This document shows, one piece after another, positions 50,966-59,371 of a stretch of 64,000 bases of DNA; within the stretch, counting starts at the first letter, position 1, and each line of letters opens with the position of its first letter. The notes beneath the pieces are model-generated. The model was not told the origin of the DNA. It did no database searches and saw only the letters and a program-made list of their open reading frames with translations. The position numbers were made by a program, and so were the translations under genes. This DNA is from a bacterium HR19 (GTDB lineage: Bacteria > Calescibacteriota > Calescibacteriia > Calescibacteriales > Calescibacteriaceae), in NCBI GenBank assembly GCA_002898315.1, contig BEHV01000006.1:1-64000 (forward strand). Direction: 5' to 3'.

Positions 50966-52117
50966 ATGATGGTTGAGGAAGTTAAAAAGATACAGGAACT
51001 TATAAAGAGCGGGAATTTAGACGATGCGATTGAGATAGCTGAAAAATCTTTCAAAAAAACAAAAGATGAGAGAATATACAACCTCTACGGTATAGCTCTT
51101 TTCAAAAAAGGGTACTTTGAAAAGGCGTCGGAGGTTTTCGGAGAACTCTACTCAAAGCATCCCGAAAATCTGAACCTGTTTTTAAACCTCGCAAGGTCTC
51201 TTCTTGAAGCAGGAAAAATAGAAGAAGCAGAAAGAACCCTTCGGGAAGGAGCTATGCTCTTTTATGAAAATGAAAAAGTCATGGAGCTACTGAACGAATG
51301 CGAAAAAAGGAAAAAAGAAAAAGAAGAAACAAAAAAAGCTGAACCAAAAGAAGAAATAAAAGAAGAAATTGAAGAAATGCCAAAAGAGGAAATTGAAGAG
51401 GTAAAAGAAGAGAAAAAAGCAGAACCTGAAACCATAGAAGAAATAGAAGAGAAAATTGAAGAAATAAAAGAAGAATTAGAAGGTCTCGCCGAAAAACCGC
51501 AAGAAAAAGAAATAGAGGAAAAAATCAAAGAGAAGTTCAGAGAAAGAGAAGATGAAGAGATCTACGAAATAGGGGAACTCAAAGATTACGGTCTTCTAAA
51601 AAGAGGAAGATTCCTTGATATATCTCTAAAAGGTGAGAGCGAAATAATTTTAAGAGAGACATTTATCATATTCATCTCTGGAAGCTACAAGATTTTGCCC
51701 CTGAAAAAAGTCAGGAACTGGAAAACCGAAAAAGATTTGTTCGGTGGGAAAAATCACAAATTCATAAAAATACGAGGAACAAACTGCGAAATAAGTGTAA
51801 ATGCAGAATATATATCTGGATTTGAACTCCAAGAAGAAGAAAGAGCTTTCATACTTGAACCATTCCTTGTTGGATTTGACCCGTCTTTCAAATACAACTC
51901 ACGAGAAGTGAACAAAAAGGTTGAAATTGTTGAACTTTCAGGTAAAGGGAAAATTTTTATCTTCACTCACGGGAAAAAAGCAGTTGTAAAATCGCTATCA
52001 GGGGATACAAAGGTGACAGCGTCAAATCTCATAGGGGCAATAGGAGATCTGAGAATATCATTTTCTCTTGATTCATTTGACATAAGAGGAACAGGCAAAG
52101 TTATTCTGCGAATATGA
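50966..52117 (+). CDS. TPR / acidic linker / AIM24-like protein
   Basis: This 383-residue protein has three parts: TPR units at residues about 5-110 (DERIYNLYGIALFKKGYFEK, NLNLFLNLARSLLEAGKIEE), a Glu/Lys-only low-complexity linker (about 112-190), and a C-terminal AIM24-like beta domain (about 200-383) with SGKGKIFIFTHGKKAVVKSL and TASNLIGAIGDLRISFSLDS. AIM24 (also called TsaA-like or DUF124) domains are found in bacterial proteins of unknown role. The combination suggests a scaffolding protein. Convergent with the helicase gene (2 nt gap). Confidence 0.7.
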   Translation: MMVEEVKKIQELIKSGNLDDAIEIAEKSFKKTKDERIYNLYGIALFKKGYFEKASEVFGELYSKHPENLNLFLNLARSLLEAGKIEEAERTLREGAMLFYENEKVMELLNECEKRKKEKEETKKAEPKEEIKEEIEEMPKEEIEEVKEEKKAEPETIEEIEEKIEEIKEELEGLAEKPQEKEIEEKIKEKFREREDEEIYEIGELKDYGLLKRGRFLDISLKGESEIILRETFIIFISGSYKILPLKKVRNWKTEKDLFGGKNHKFIKIRGTNCEISVNAEYISGFELQEEERAFILEPFLVGFDPSFKYNSREVNKKVEIVELSGKGKIFIFTHGKKAVVKSLSGDTKVTASNLIGAIGDLRISFSLDSFDIRGTGKVILRI

Positions 52118-52119
52118 AA

Positions 52120-54474
52120 TCAGTTTTTTTGATATTGTTCTTCCTCTTGAAGGAATTTTTTAAGTTCATCACGGCTGATTTCAGCAGCTCTTACGCTTCC
52201 TTCTTTTACAAAAACCATAATCCTCGCTAATTCCTCATCAAAAAGATCATACTCACTCTCAACACCATCAAAAGCAGAAAAAATTATGTTGATCTCATGA
52301 TTTATCCTCTCTATCATCTTCAATCTCTCTTCTCTTTTTTGTGGGTCATACTGAGCCCATTCGGACCTCAAAGAAGTGTCTATAAATTCTGCTCTTTTCA
52401 GCATAGTTCTGAAAATAGCTTGCGAAAAATCAGCGTCTTTACTTTTAAGCATTTCAAGACATGATTTAAAGCTCATCCCCATCTGAGATGCGGTATGATA
52501 TATGGCGTTTGCTCTTGAAAAACCTATCTTTTCACTTCCACAGAGCAGAGAGAACTCCGGATGAACTCCAAAACTCAAGGACATTCCTACTTTCATTATA
52601 TCTCTCAAAGATAATCTTATGTATCCGAGAAATTTGAGAGATGATAGAAATTTTACAAGCTGTAGGGCGTCGGGACGAAGGTAAAACTGCGCGGGCGGAT
52701 TTCTGAAATACCACCATATCCTTCCCGTCATCCACAGATTCAAAATACTCTCCTCCTCATAAATATCAGATATTTCAAGCTCTATCTCTTCTTTTAATCT
52801 TTGAGGGAGCATATCTACGAAGTTTTTCTGAAAATCTCGGAAGAAAAGAAGAGGTCTTATGATATACGCGACCTGGCTCATCAGCTTTGCGCTATCTACT
52901 CCCTTATACCTTCTCAAAAACTCCTTGTACGCAGAAGGAGGAGTGAGAGAACTCGCAAGTATTCTACCAAGAGGAGTGACCTTTCCACCTTTTATGCAAC
53001 CTGATTCCTCCAAAATAGTTATTATGTGAGAAATTTCAACAGAAAAAGATGTCTTCATAAAGGAAAGAATACGGAGTATCTCTTCTTCAGCCCAAGCCCT
53101 ATTTGTGAGGTCTATTTTATTTGACACAATAATTCCGAGAACAAGAAGAGTCATGGCATCAACATCACTTATTCTCTTTTCTGAATCCCCCTCAAGAAGT
53201 TTTTCAAGAGAAGTCCTTGTATCAGGAGAGTTGAAGAACTTTTCAAGTTCTCTTTTGAGGACATTTTCACCAGAGAGCGGGATTATACGAGAGATTCCTT
53301 TTTCTGATATCCCGAACCTTCCCACTCTACCTTCCATCTGCAGTATCGTTGAGGTATCAGGAAGTGTTTTTGATATGTAGTGTCTGACCACAATCAGCGC
53401 CTCATCTGCGGGAAGATTTACTCCATAAGCCATAGTTTGTGTTGCGATGAGGAAACGCAGATTTCCATCTCTGAAACTTCTCTCCATCTCTACTCTTTCA
53501 TCATAAGGTATATCTGCATTGTGGAAACCTACAACTGCCTTATCTGGTGGAACTCTTGTTCTTTTCTCAAAGGGAACAGATTCGTTTATGACGCCATAAC
53601 CTTGCCTGTCAAACTCTTCAAGTATTTTCCATCCGAGAACCTTTTTATATACGAAAATGAGAACCTTTTGACTTTTACAGATTTTCAGAGCAACGTTGAC
53701 AATCCTTTCTGATACATCTCCTTTCAACCTTGTTCCGAAGATTTCTTTTTCAATCTCGCTCAGCGGTTCTATTCTTCTTTCAAGTGGGACAGGTCTCCAC
53801 GAGGAGTAAAAGAGTTTTGCCGAAAGCCATTGAGAATACTCTTCTGCTGCGCTCTTTGGTATGGTGGCTGAAAGAGCCAAGATGCTTTTTCCTCTTGCTC
53901 TCGTATGAGCAATAAGTTCTTCTAAAAATATACCTCTTGAACCTCCGAACATGAGGAAATGGACTTCATCAACACATATTGCTTCTACATCTTCAAACCA
54001 AGAGCTACCAGAGCGAGCTGAGGCGAGGCAACTTTCATAAGTTGACACAATGTACTCTGTATCTGGGGGGAGAAAATCAAATTTATCACCTGTTCTTATT
54101 GAAACATTTTGTTTGCTGAAAATTGAGGAAAACTCCCTGAATTTTTCATCACAGAGTGCTTTTGTGGGAGCGAGATACAATTTTTTTCCGGTGAAAGCTG
54201 AAAAGAAAGTGTATATAAGCCCTGTTTTTCCTGCGCTTGTTGGAGCAACACACAGAACACTTTTATCTTTCTCTGGAACCCAGTAATAAAAAAACGCTGT
54301 CTGAAGAGGGTTCAAAAATCTGTAAGGCAATTTCAAGCCAGCGCGTGATACATCAACACAATCTTTTATTATTCTGTCTCCTTTCCCATCTTTCAAATAT
54401 ATCACCGCAAAACCCCCATTTAGCGTGAAATAAGATTCCTCTGATATAATGACTGCTTTGAAACTCCTCTGCAT
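52120..54474 (-). CDS. Ski2-like DEVH-box helicase
   Basis: This 784-residue superfamily 2 helicase carries LNPLQTAFFYYW (Q-motif-like), Walker A VAPTSAGKTGLIYTF (about 82), DEVH in AICVDEVHFLMFGG (about 168), LSATIP (motif III), IATQTMAYGVNLPADEALIV (motif V) and QMEGRVGRFG (motif VI). The C-terminal 300 residues are helical and lack a recognisable exonuclease or ratchet signature. It resembles Ski2/Hel308/HelY helicases acting on RNA or DNA. It begins a minus-strand run but its next gene, a peptide permease, is unrelated. Confidence 0.88.
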   Translation of the reverse strand: MQRSFKAVIISEESYFTLNGGFAVIYLKDGKGDRIIKDCVDVSRAGLKLPYRFLNPLQTAFFYYWVPEKDKSVLCVAPTSAGKTGLIYTFFSAFTGKKLYLAPTKALCDEKFREFSSIFSKQNVSIRTGDKFDFLPPDTEYIVSTYESCLASARSGSSWFEDVEAICVDEVHFLMFGGSRGIFLEELIAHTRARGKSILALSATIPKSAAEEYSQWLSAKLFYSSWRPVPLERRIEPLSEIEKEIFGTRLKGDVSERIVNVALKICKSQKVLIFVYKKVLGWKILEEFDRQGYGVINESVPFEKRTRVPPDKAVVGFHNADIPYDERVEMERSFRDGNLRFLIATQTMAYGVNLPADEALIVVRHYISKTLPDTSTILQMEGRVGRFGISEKGISRIIPLSGENVLKRELEKFFNSPDTRTSLEKLLEGDSEKRISDVDAMTLLVLGIIVSNKIDLTNRAWAEEEILRILSFMKTSFSVEISHIITILEESGCIKGGKVTPLGRILASSLTPPSAYKEFLRRYKGVDSAKLMSQVAYIIRPLLFFRDFQKNFVDMLPQRLKEEIELEISDIYEEESILNLWMTGRIWWYFRNPPAQFYLRPDALQLVKFLSSLKFLGYIRLSLRDIMKVGMSLSFGVHPEFSLLCGSEKIGFSRANAIYHTASQMGMSFKSCLEMLKSKDADFSQAIFRTMLKRAEFIDTSLRSEWAQYDPQKREERLKMIERINHEINIIFSAFDGVESEYDLFDEELARIMVFVKEGSVRAAEISRDELKKFLQEEEQYQKN

Positions 54475-54561
54475 AAAAAAATATCAGGGTTTAATTTCTT
54501 ATATTTTAAGTGAATTATGTAGAAGATATTGAACAGCAATAAATGAGAACTTCTGCCCTTA

Positions 54562-55392
54562 TTAAAAAGAAGCCCTTTTATGCCTTGAAGATATATACTC
54601 CCCTATAACATTAGAACTCCAAACAAGCAGAACTATAAATAAAGATGGTATTATCGTGAGCCGTGGGAAAAGCGAGATCGCTCTGAAACCCTCCTCCGCA
54701 AGAACCCCGAGAGAAGATGCAGGAGGTCTCAAACCAAGACCCACAAACGAAAGTCCCGATTCAGTAAGTATTGAAACCGGAATCCTCAGAACAAGCATAG
54801 TTATAACAACAGGAAAGATGTTAGGGAGTATATGTTTTGTCATAACTCTCCAAGAAGGGTTCCCCAAAATTATAGCAGAATCTATAAACTCCATGCTCTT
54901 TATTTTCAGCACCTCAGAGCGAACAACTCTCGCAACAGATATCCACGAGACGATACCTATTGCAGTAGCTATTGATAGCTCACCTCTTCCGAGAACGAAA
55001 GATACTATGACTATGAGAATTATTTCAGGAATTGATATGAAAAAGTCAATCGCCCTCATTATGATTATATCTACTGAACCACCGAACCAACCTGATATTA
55101 TTCCAATTGTTGTACCGAGTAAGGTAGCAGTAAGAGTAGCAAGAAAAGCAACTCTCAAAGACACACCAATGCCATAAGAGATACGGGCGAAAAGGTCTCT
55201 TCCAAGCTCATCTGTGCCAAATATATGTTCACGAGAAAAAGAGATGAGAACTTTTTCTGGATTCTGCTCGTAGTAGGTGTATGGGAGAAGGGGATAGCAA
55301 ATTGCAATTGCAATAAGAGATATAAAAATCACAAAACCGAACTTCTCATAAAGTGTCGTAGAAACTAAAAAACGCAAAAATCTTGCCAGCAT
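54562..55392 (-). CDS. Peptide/nickel ABC transporter permease (OppC/DppC type)
   Basis: This 276-residue inner-membrane permease has the OppC N-terminal module (FGTDELGRDLFARISYGIG), about six membrane segments and the EAA loop MEFIDSAIILGNPSWRVMTK near residue 165, then GLGLRPPASSLGVLAEEG. It needs a partner OppB, an ATPase pair and a binding protein. None adjoins; a binding protein of the same family lies at 10177-11769. It starts 21 nt before the ornithine cyclodeaminase family gene ends on the same strand side, so those two may share a transcript. Confidence 0.92.
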   Translation of the reverse strand: MLARFLRFLVSTTLYEKFGFVIFISLIAIAICYPLLPYTYYEQNPEKVLISFSREHIFGTDELGRDLFARISYGIGVSLRVAFLATLTATLLGTTIGIISGWFGGSVDIIIMRAIDFFISIPEIILIVIVSFVLGRGELSIATAIGIVSWISVARVVRSEVLKIKSMEFIDSAIILGNPSWRVMTKHILPNIFPVVITMLVLRIPVSILTESGLSFVGLGLRPPASSLGVLAEEGFRAISLFPRLTIIPSLFIVLLVWSSNVIGEYISSRHKRASF

Positions 55393-55413
55393 GTCTTCAA
55401 ACTATAAAAAAAA

Positions 55414-56445
55414 TCAGTGTATTTTGAAACTTTTCAGAAGTCCCATTTTCCGCGCTTCCTTATATACTCCAAAACCCACAAAAAGGTCTAAAATAGCTAT
55501 TCCTGTTGAATCAAAAACAATCCTTTTGTTATCGGGAGGCGTTTTCAATCCAGCAATTACCTCGCCTATCTCACCAAAAATCATATCTTTGGTTATCTCT
55601 CCTTTTTTCAGGGGAACGTTTATCTCTCCGGCGTGGACTGACTGATTTAGGTTATCTACAATTATCGTTGAGTTCTTGAGGATTTGTGGGTGGAGTTCCT
55701 GCTTTCCCGGAGCATCAGCTCCCATAGCGTTTATGAGCTTAGCATTTTCAACATGCTCTTGCATAACAAATGGCTCACGAGAAGGAGTAAGAGTTACAAC
55801 AATATCACAGTTTGAAAAATCATAAAGTGTTTTTGCTATGCGTGGGGTTAATCCAAGTTTTCTTACAAAAGAAGAGAAACTCTCCAGCGCTTTTTCAGAA
55901 ATATCATATATCACAAGTTCTTCTATTTTTTTCAGATGAGCCAAAAAAATAATTTGAGTTCTTGCCTGAACCCCACAACCTATTATTCCCACTTTGATCT
56001 TCTCTTTGTTTTTCAGGAAATATTTTGCAGATACGGCACCTGATGCTCCTGTTCTCATAGCGGTAAGATATGTAGCATCAAAAACGCTGAGCAGAGAGCC
56101 GGTTTTAGAATCAACCAAAATGAAAAAACCGATAACCGTTGGGAGATTTGACTTTGGATTATCAAAGTGCACGCTTACTATTTTCATACCTGTTACAACC
56201 TCACCATCTATTTTCGCAATAGCGGGCATAATTCTCATATCTCCGTCTTCGTAGAAAAAGTACTCTTTTGATGGCATCTGGAGTTCTGACTTCGCCACAG
56301 CAGTATATCTATACGCATCTTCTACACACCTTAGAACAAGGTCAAGAGTAAGAACTCTTCTCAACTTCTCAAAAGTCAAGTAATACGAGCTTATCTTCAA
56401 AGACCTGAATTCTCTCCAAAGAACCTTAATATACTCGCTTTCCAT
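55414..56445 (-). CDS. Ornithine cyclodeaminase / mu-crystallin family protein
   Basis: This 343-residue NAD-dependent enzyme shows RIMPAIAKIDGEVVTGMKIV, DATYLTAMRTGASGAVSAKY (substrate and catalytic region, conserved Asp/Arg) and KVGIIGCGVQARTQIIFLAH, the Rossmann loop. The family includes ornithine cyclodeaminase (ornithine to proline), alanine dehydrogenase and ketimine reductases; motifs do not settle which. Length is typical (310-350). With no Shine-Dalgarno but a TATATC hexamer ending 7 nt before ATG, a leaderless start is possible. Confidence 0.9.
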   Translation of the reverse strand: MESEYIKVLWREFRSLKISSYYLTFEKLRRVLTLDLVLRCVEDAYRYTAVAKSELQMPSKEYFFYEDGDMRIMPAIAKIDGEVVTGMKIVSVHFDNPKSNLPTVIGFFILVDSKTGSLLSVFDATYLTAMRTGASGAVSAKYFLKNKEKIKVGIIGCGVQARTQIIFLAHLKKIEELVIYDISEKALESFSSFVRKLGLTPRIAKTLYDFSNCDIVVTLTPSREPFVMQEHVENAKLINAMGADAPGKQELHPQILKNSTIIVDNLNQSVHAGEINVPLKKGEITKDMIFGEIGEVIAGLKTPPDNKRIVFDSTGIAILDLFVGFGVYKEARKMGLLKSFKIH

Positions 56446-56548
56446 ATTAAAGGATATATTTAAAAACTATCAAGACAAATTACTTTTTCAGTCAAAAAAT
56501 AGTTTCTGCTTTCACGCTCTTGAAAAAGGATTTCTTCTTGATGTATTT

Positions 56549-57304
56549 TCACTGCTCCGGCTTCTGTTCTGATTTTTTAGCTACGACAACCTGAGCGGGT
56601 CTTACAACCCTCCCGTTAAACTCAAATCCCTTTCTGACAACCTTGATTATAGTTCCCTCTTCAAGTTCGTCTGAGAACTCAAAAGATATAACCTCACATT
56701 TTTCAGGAGAAAATTTTTCACCCTCTTTCACTTCAATCTCTTTCAATCCAGAATTCAAAAGAGAGTCAAGAATTATCTTACGAATCAGCTCAACTCCTTT
56801 TTTGGTTTCTTCATCTTTTATGTATTGAAGAGCGGAGTCAATGCTATCTATTGCGTTGAGAAAATTTGAAAGTATTTTTATTGTGTTTTCTCTCAGTGCA
56901 ATTTCTATTTCGTTTTTCACTCGCCTTCTATAATTTTCGTATTCAGAAAAAGTGTATATCCATTTTGTTTTGTATTCCTCACTGAGCGATCTTAATTTTT
57001 CAACCTCCGATGTAAGTTCTTCAACTTTCCTTGTGAGGAGTTCAACTTTTTTTTTCAGAGAGTCAATATCTTCTGCTTCTTCACCTTCAAAAACCCTTTT
57101 TTCAGCAAATTTTTCCTCCACAGCTGACTCTGGAACCCCCGACTGCAATAAGCTTTCACCCGAAAGATTTTCACTCAACCCTTCCGATGAAGATACACCC
57201 TCTACGGACTTTTCTTTTTCTTTCCCAGCAGAATTTTCTTTATCTTTCTGATGTACTTCCGAACCCTCTATTTCAACAATGATTTTTTCTTTTTCCTCCT
57301 TCAT
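56549..57304 (-). CDS. grpE: Nucleotide exchange factor GrpE
   Basis: This 251-residue protein has a long disordered acidic N-terminus (residues 1-75), then the GrpE coiled coil with WIYTFSEYENYRRRVKNEIE, NFLNAIDSIDSALQYI and the C-terminal beta wing with VISFEFSDELEEGTIIKVV and FNGRVVRPAQVVVAK. GrpE releases ADP from DnaK. It is about 50 residues longer than E. coli GrpE because of the acidic tail. dnaK, dnaJ and hrcA are not adjacent, and no CIRCE element precedes it. Confidence 0.93.
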   Translation of the reverse strand: MKEEKEKIIVEIEGSEVHQKDKENSAGKEKEKSVEGVSSSEGLSENLSGESLLQSGVPESAVEEKFAEKRVFEGEEAEDIDSLKKKVELLTRKVEELTSEVEKLRSLSEEYKTKWIYTFSEYENYRRRVKNEIEIALRENTIKILSNFLNAIDSIDSALQYIKDEETKKGVELIRKIILDSLLNSGLKEIEVKEGEKFSPEKCEVISFEFSDELEEGTIIKVVRKGFEFNGRVVRPAQVVVAKKSEQKPEQ

Positions 57305-57418
57305 GATTCAAAAAAAGGAAACAGGAATTCAGCAACGGCAAAAAGGTAATAAAAAGAAAACCATCAGATAAATTAAGACATATAACGAAAGGATTTACAT
57401 TTTCGGAAAAAATCTATT

Positions 57419-58708
57419 TCAAAAGTCAAAAAGCTTGTGGATTATTGAAAGTGTCGTATCTTTTTTTATTTCAAAAAAATTGTTCTTTTTTTCGTATGAC
57501 TGAATCAAAACAAGGTCTCCCGAATGCACATAAAAGACCTCCTTATTTTCCTCTGAGATGTTTTTTTTGACGAACTGGAAGAGTTGCTTCTCTTCATCTT
57601 TACAGAGCCAGAATCTTATTCTGCCTTTTTCTTCAAGACGATGGCTTACAACTCTTCCGACGCTCTCCGGGAAGTTAAAGTACTCGTCTTTGCTCTGTGA
57701 GAGAACGAGGTAAGAAAAATTAAGGTCTGGCGGTCTTCCTCCCACTATGTTGATAGCCCGAGTGAGAGAAAAAGGTGGATTCCATCTCACGCCAAAGTGG
57801 CACCAATCATCTCCTCTTTTAAGCATAGGGCAAAACTTTGTATTCGGGCATGGAGCTACAACATAATCTGAAAAAGCATCTCTGATTTTCATGATAAAAA
57901 ACGAACCTCTCTTTTTCAAAGATGGTTCAACAATAATGAAAATACCACGCGGAGAGATAGATTTCAAAACCCCCCTAACCCACAAAATCATATCTTCAAC
58001 ATCTTCTCTGAAAATATCGTATAGAGAGAATGAGATTATGGCTATATCTGGATTATCTTGTTTGATTTTCAACCTGCTTGCATCTGAAACAAGCTTTTTC
58101 ACCTCAAAATCAAAAGGGAAGTTTTCAAGCGATATATTGAGAATTCTCGTACCTATCTCAAGCGCAACGTCAGATATATCTTGGACAAAAAATTTTATCT
58201 TTTTCCTTTTGATTGTGGAGATGACTTTTTCCTTCTTATGTTTTGATTTTTCTTGGTTCTGGCTTTTATGATTTTGCTCATCTGAAAGGTATATTTCTTT
58301 CAAAGTTTCAGCAAAGGCAACACTTGCAGAACATGTCCCCGCAGATATATCATAAAAAACTATCTCGTCTTTGCTATCTAAAATCTTCTTTATAATATCT
58401 CTCAAACTCCGGAATATTATGAAAGATGAAGAGAAAGTTTTCGGGAAGAAGTAGAAAGTATATGGGAAGACAGTTTCAAGGTTAAGAGGGAAATTTTCTC
58501 CTCTGTGGAAAATTTCGGCAAGTTCAAAAGATGCTTTTGCGAGGTAGTATAGGTAATCTTTTCTCCATCCACCGCATACATCATCTATTGCTTTTGAAAT
58601 ATCATCAGGAAAATGAAAAATTCTCTCTCTCTTTTTTCTATCTATCGCGGGAGGTTTCATCTGGTCTACAGTACTTTCGTTTTCAGAGGGGGAGATTTTT
58701 TTCTGCAT
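57419..58708 (-). CDS. Rsm22-like methyltransferase family protein
   Basis: This 429-residue protein resembles the Rsm22 family, proposed rRNA methyltransferases or assembly factors with an Fe-S site. The Rossmann SAM region carries EIVFYDISAGTCSASVAFAE (about residue 117) and later FSLYDIF; the characteristic cysteine stretch is CPNTKFCPMLKRGDDWCHF (about 280), followed by GRVVSHRLEEKGRIRFWLC. A Lys-rich insert lies around residues 150-170. It starts 63 nt after tRNA-Gly. Confidence 0.78.
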   Translation of the reverse strand: MQKKISPSENESTVDQMKPPAIDRKKRERIFHFPDDISKAIDDVCGGWRKDYLYYLAKASFELAEIFHRGENFPLNLETVFPYTFYFFPKTFSSSFIIFRSLRDIIKKILDSKDEIVFYDISAGTCSASVAFAETLKEIYLSDEQNHKSQNQEKSKHKKEKVISTIKRKKIKFFVQDISDVALEIGTRILNISLENFPFDFEVKKLVSDASRLKIKQDNPDIAIISFSLYDIFREDVEDMILWVRGVLKSISPRGIFIIVEPSLKKRGSFFIMKIRDAFSDYVVAPCPNTKFCPMLKRGDDWCHFGVRWNPPFSLTRAINIVGGRPPDLNFSYLVLSQSKDEYFNFPESVGRVVSHRLEEKGRIRFWLCKDEEKQLFQFVKKNISEENKEVFYVHSGDLVLIQSYEKKNNFFEIKKDTTLSIIHKLFDF

Positions 58709-58770
58709 TTGTGATGTGTTTTTTTCTTGGGATTTAGGGAGATTTTTATTTTGGTTTATTTTTTCAGGGG

Positions 58771-58842
58771 AGCGGGCAACGGGATTTGAACCCGCGACAC
58801 TCGGCTCGGGAAGCCGATGCTCTGCCCCTGAGCTATGCCCGC
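58771..58842 (-). tRNA. tRNA-Gly (CCC), CCA not encoded
   Basis: On the minus strand the acceptor GCGGGCA/TGCCCGC, D-arm AGCTC...GAGC, anticodon stem TCGGC/GCCGA with loop TTCCCGA (anticodon CCC) and T-arm fold well; discriminator is T. The next bases are CCCCTG, so CCA must be added enzymatically, unlike the two other tRNAs in this window. It begins 7 nt after the hsp20 stop codon on the same strand. Confidence 0.95.
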
Positions 58843-58849
58843 CCCAAAA

Positions 58850-59299
58850 TTACTCCTCAATAGAAACACTAACAGACTTTGGTTTCTTCTCCTCTTTCTT
58901 CGGAATCGTTATCGTAAGAACACCGTCTTTAAGCTTCGCCTTCGCTTTATCTGGCTCAACATAATCCGGAAGAGAAAAACGTCTTATGAACTTTCCGTAT
59001 CTCCTTTCTGATATGTGAACGTTCTTTTTGGCAAACTCTTCTTCTACCTTCTTTTCACCCTTTATAGTAAGTACGTTGTCTTGAATATCAACAGATATAT
59101 CTTTTTGGGTAAGACCTGGAACCTCAGCCCTTATAATAATGTTATTATCATCTTCCAAAACTTCAAGAGATGGATAAAAACCTCTCTCCTCAGAGAGAGG
59201 AAAAAGAGAACCACCGAAAAAATCCTCAAAAGCCCTTTCTATCTCCTTCTCTATGCTTTCTATTATGTTTCGTGGAACCAAACCTTTTTTCCTCTCCAT
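58850..59299 (-). CDS. Small heat-shock protein (Hsp20/IbpA family)
   Basis: This 149-residue protein has an N-terminal arm and an alpha-crystallin domain (about residues 40-140): FYPSLEVLEDDNNIIIRAEV, PGLTQKDISVDIQDNVLTIK and the signature GVLTITIPKKEEKKP. It binds unfolding proteins as oligomers. TATATT ends 6 nt before the ATG (59311-59306 on the minus strand) and there is no Shine-Dalgarno, so its mRNA may be leaderless. The IxI motif normally near the C-terminus appears as SVSIEE, a weak match. Confidence 0.93.
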   Translation of the reverse strand: MERKKGLVPRNIIESIEKEIERAFEDFFGGSLFPLSEERGFYPSLEVLEDDNNIIIRAEVPGLTQKDISVDIQDNVLTIKGEKKVEEEFAKKNVHISERRYGKFIRRFSLPDYVEPDKAKAKLKDGVLTITIPKKEEKKPKSVSVSIEE

Positions 59300-59371
59300 A
59301 GCAGAAATATAATTTAAATCATTTGAGACACAGAAAAAAATTTTTTTGAAAAGGTTAGAAAACGCTTCACC

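Noticed and set aside
51300..51550. Simple repeat of GAA/AAA codons, considered as a DNA repeat array
   Set aside because: It is the in-frame Glu/Lys linker of the TPR-AIM24 protein, not a tandem DNA repeat or CRISPR; unit length is irregular.
54656..55177. 173-residue open frame on the plus strand
   Set aside because: Antisense to the OppC-type permease, which has the EAA loop and expected membrane segments.
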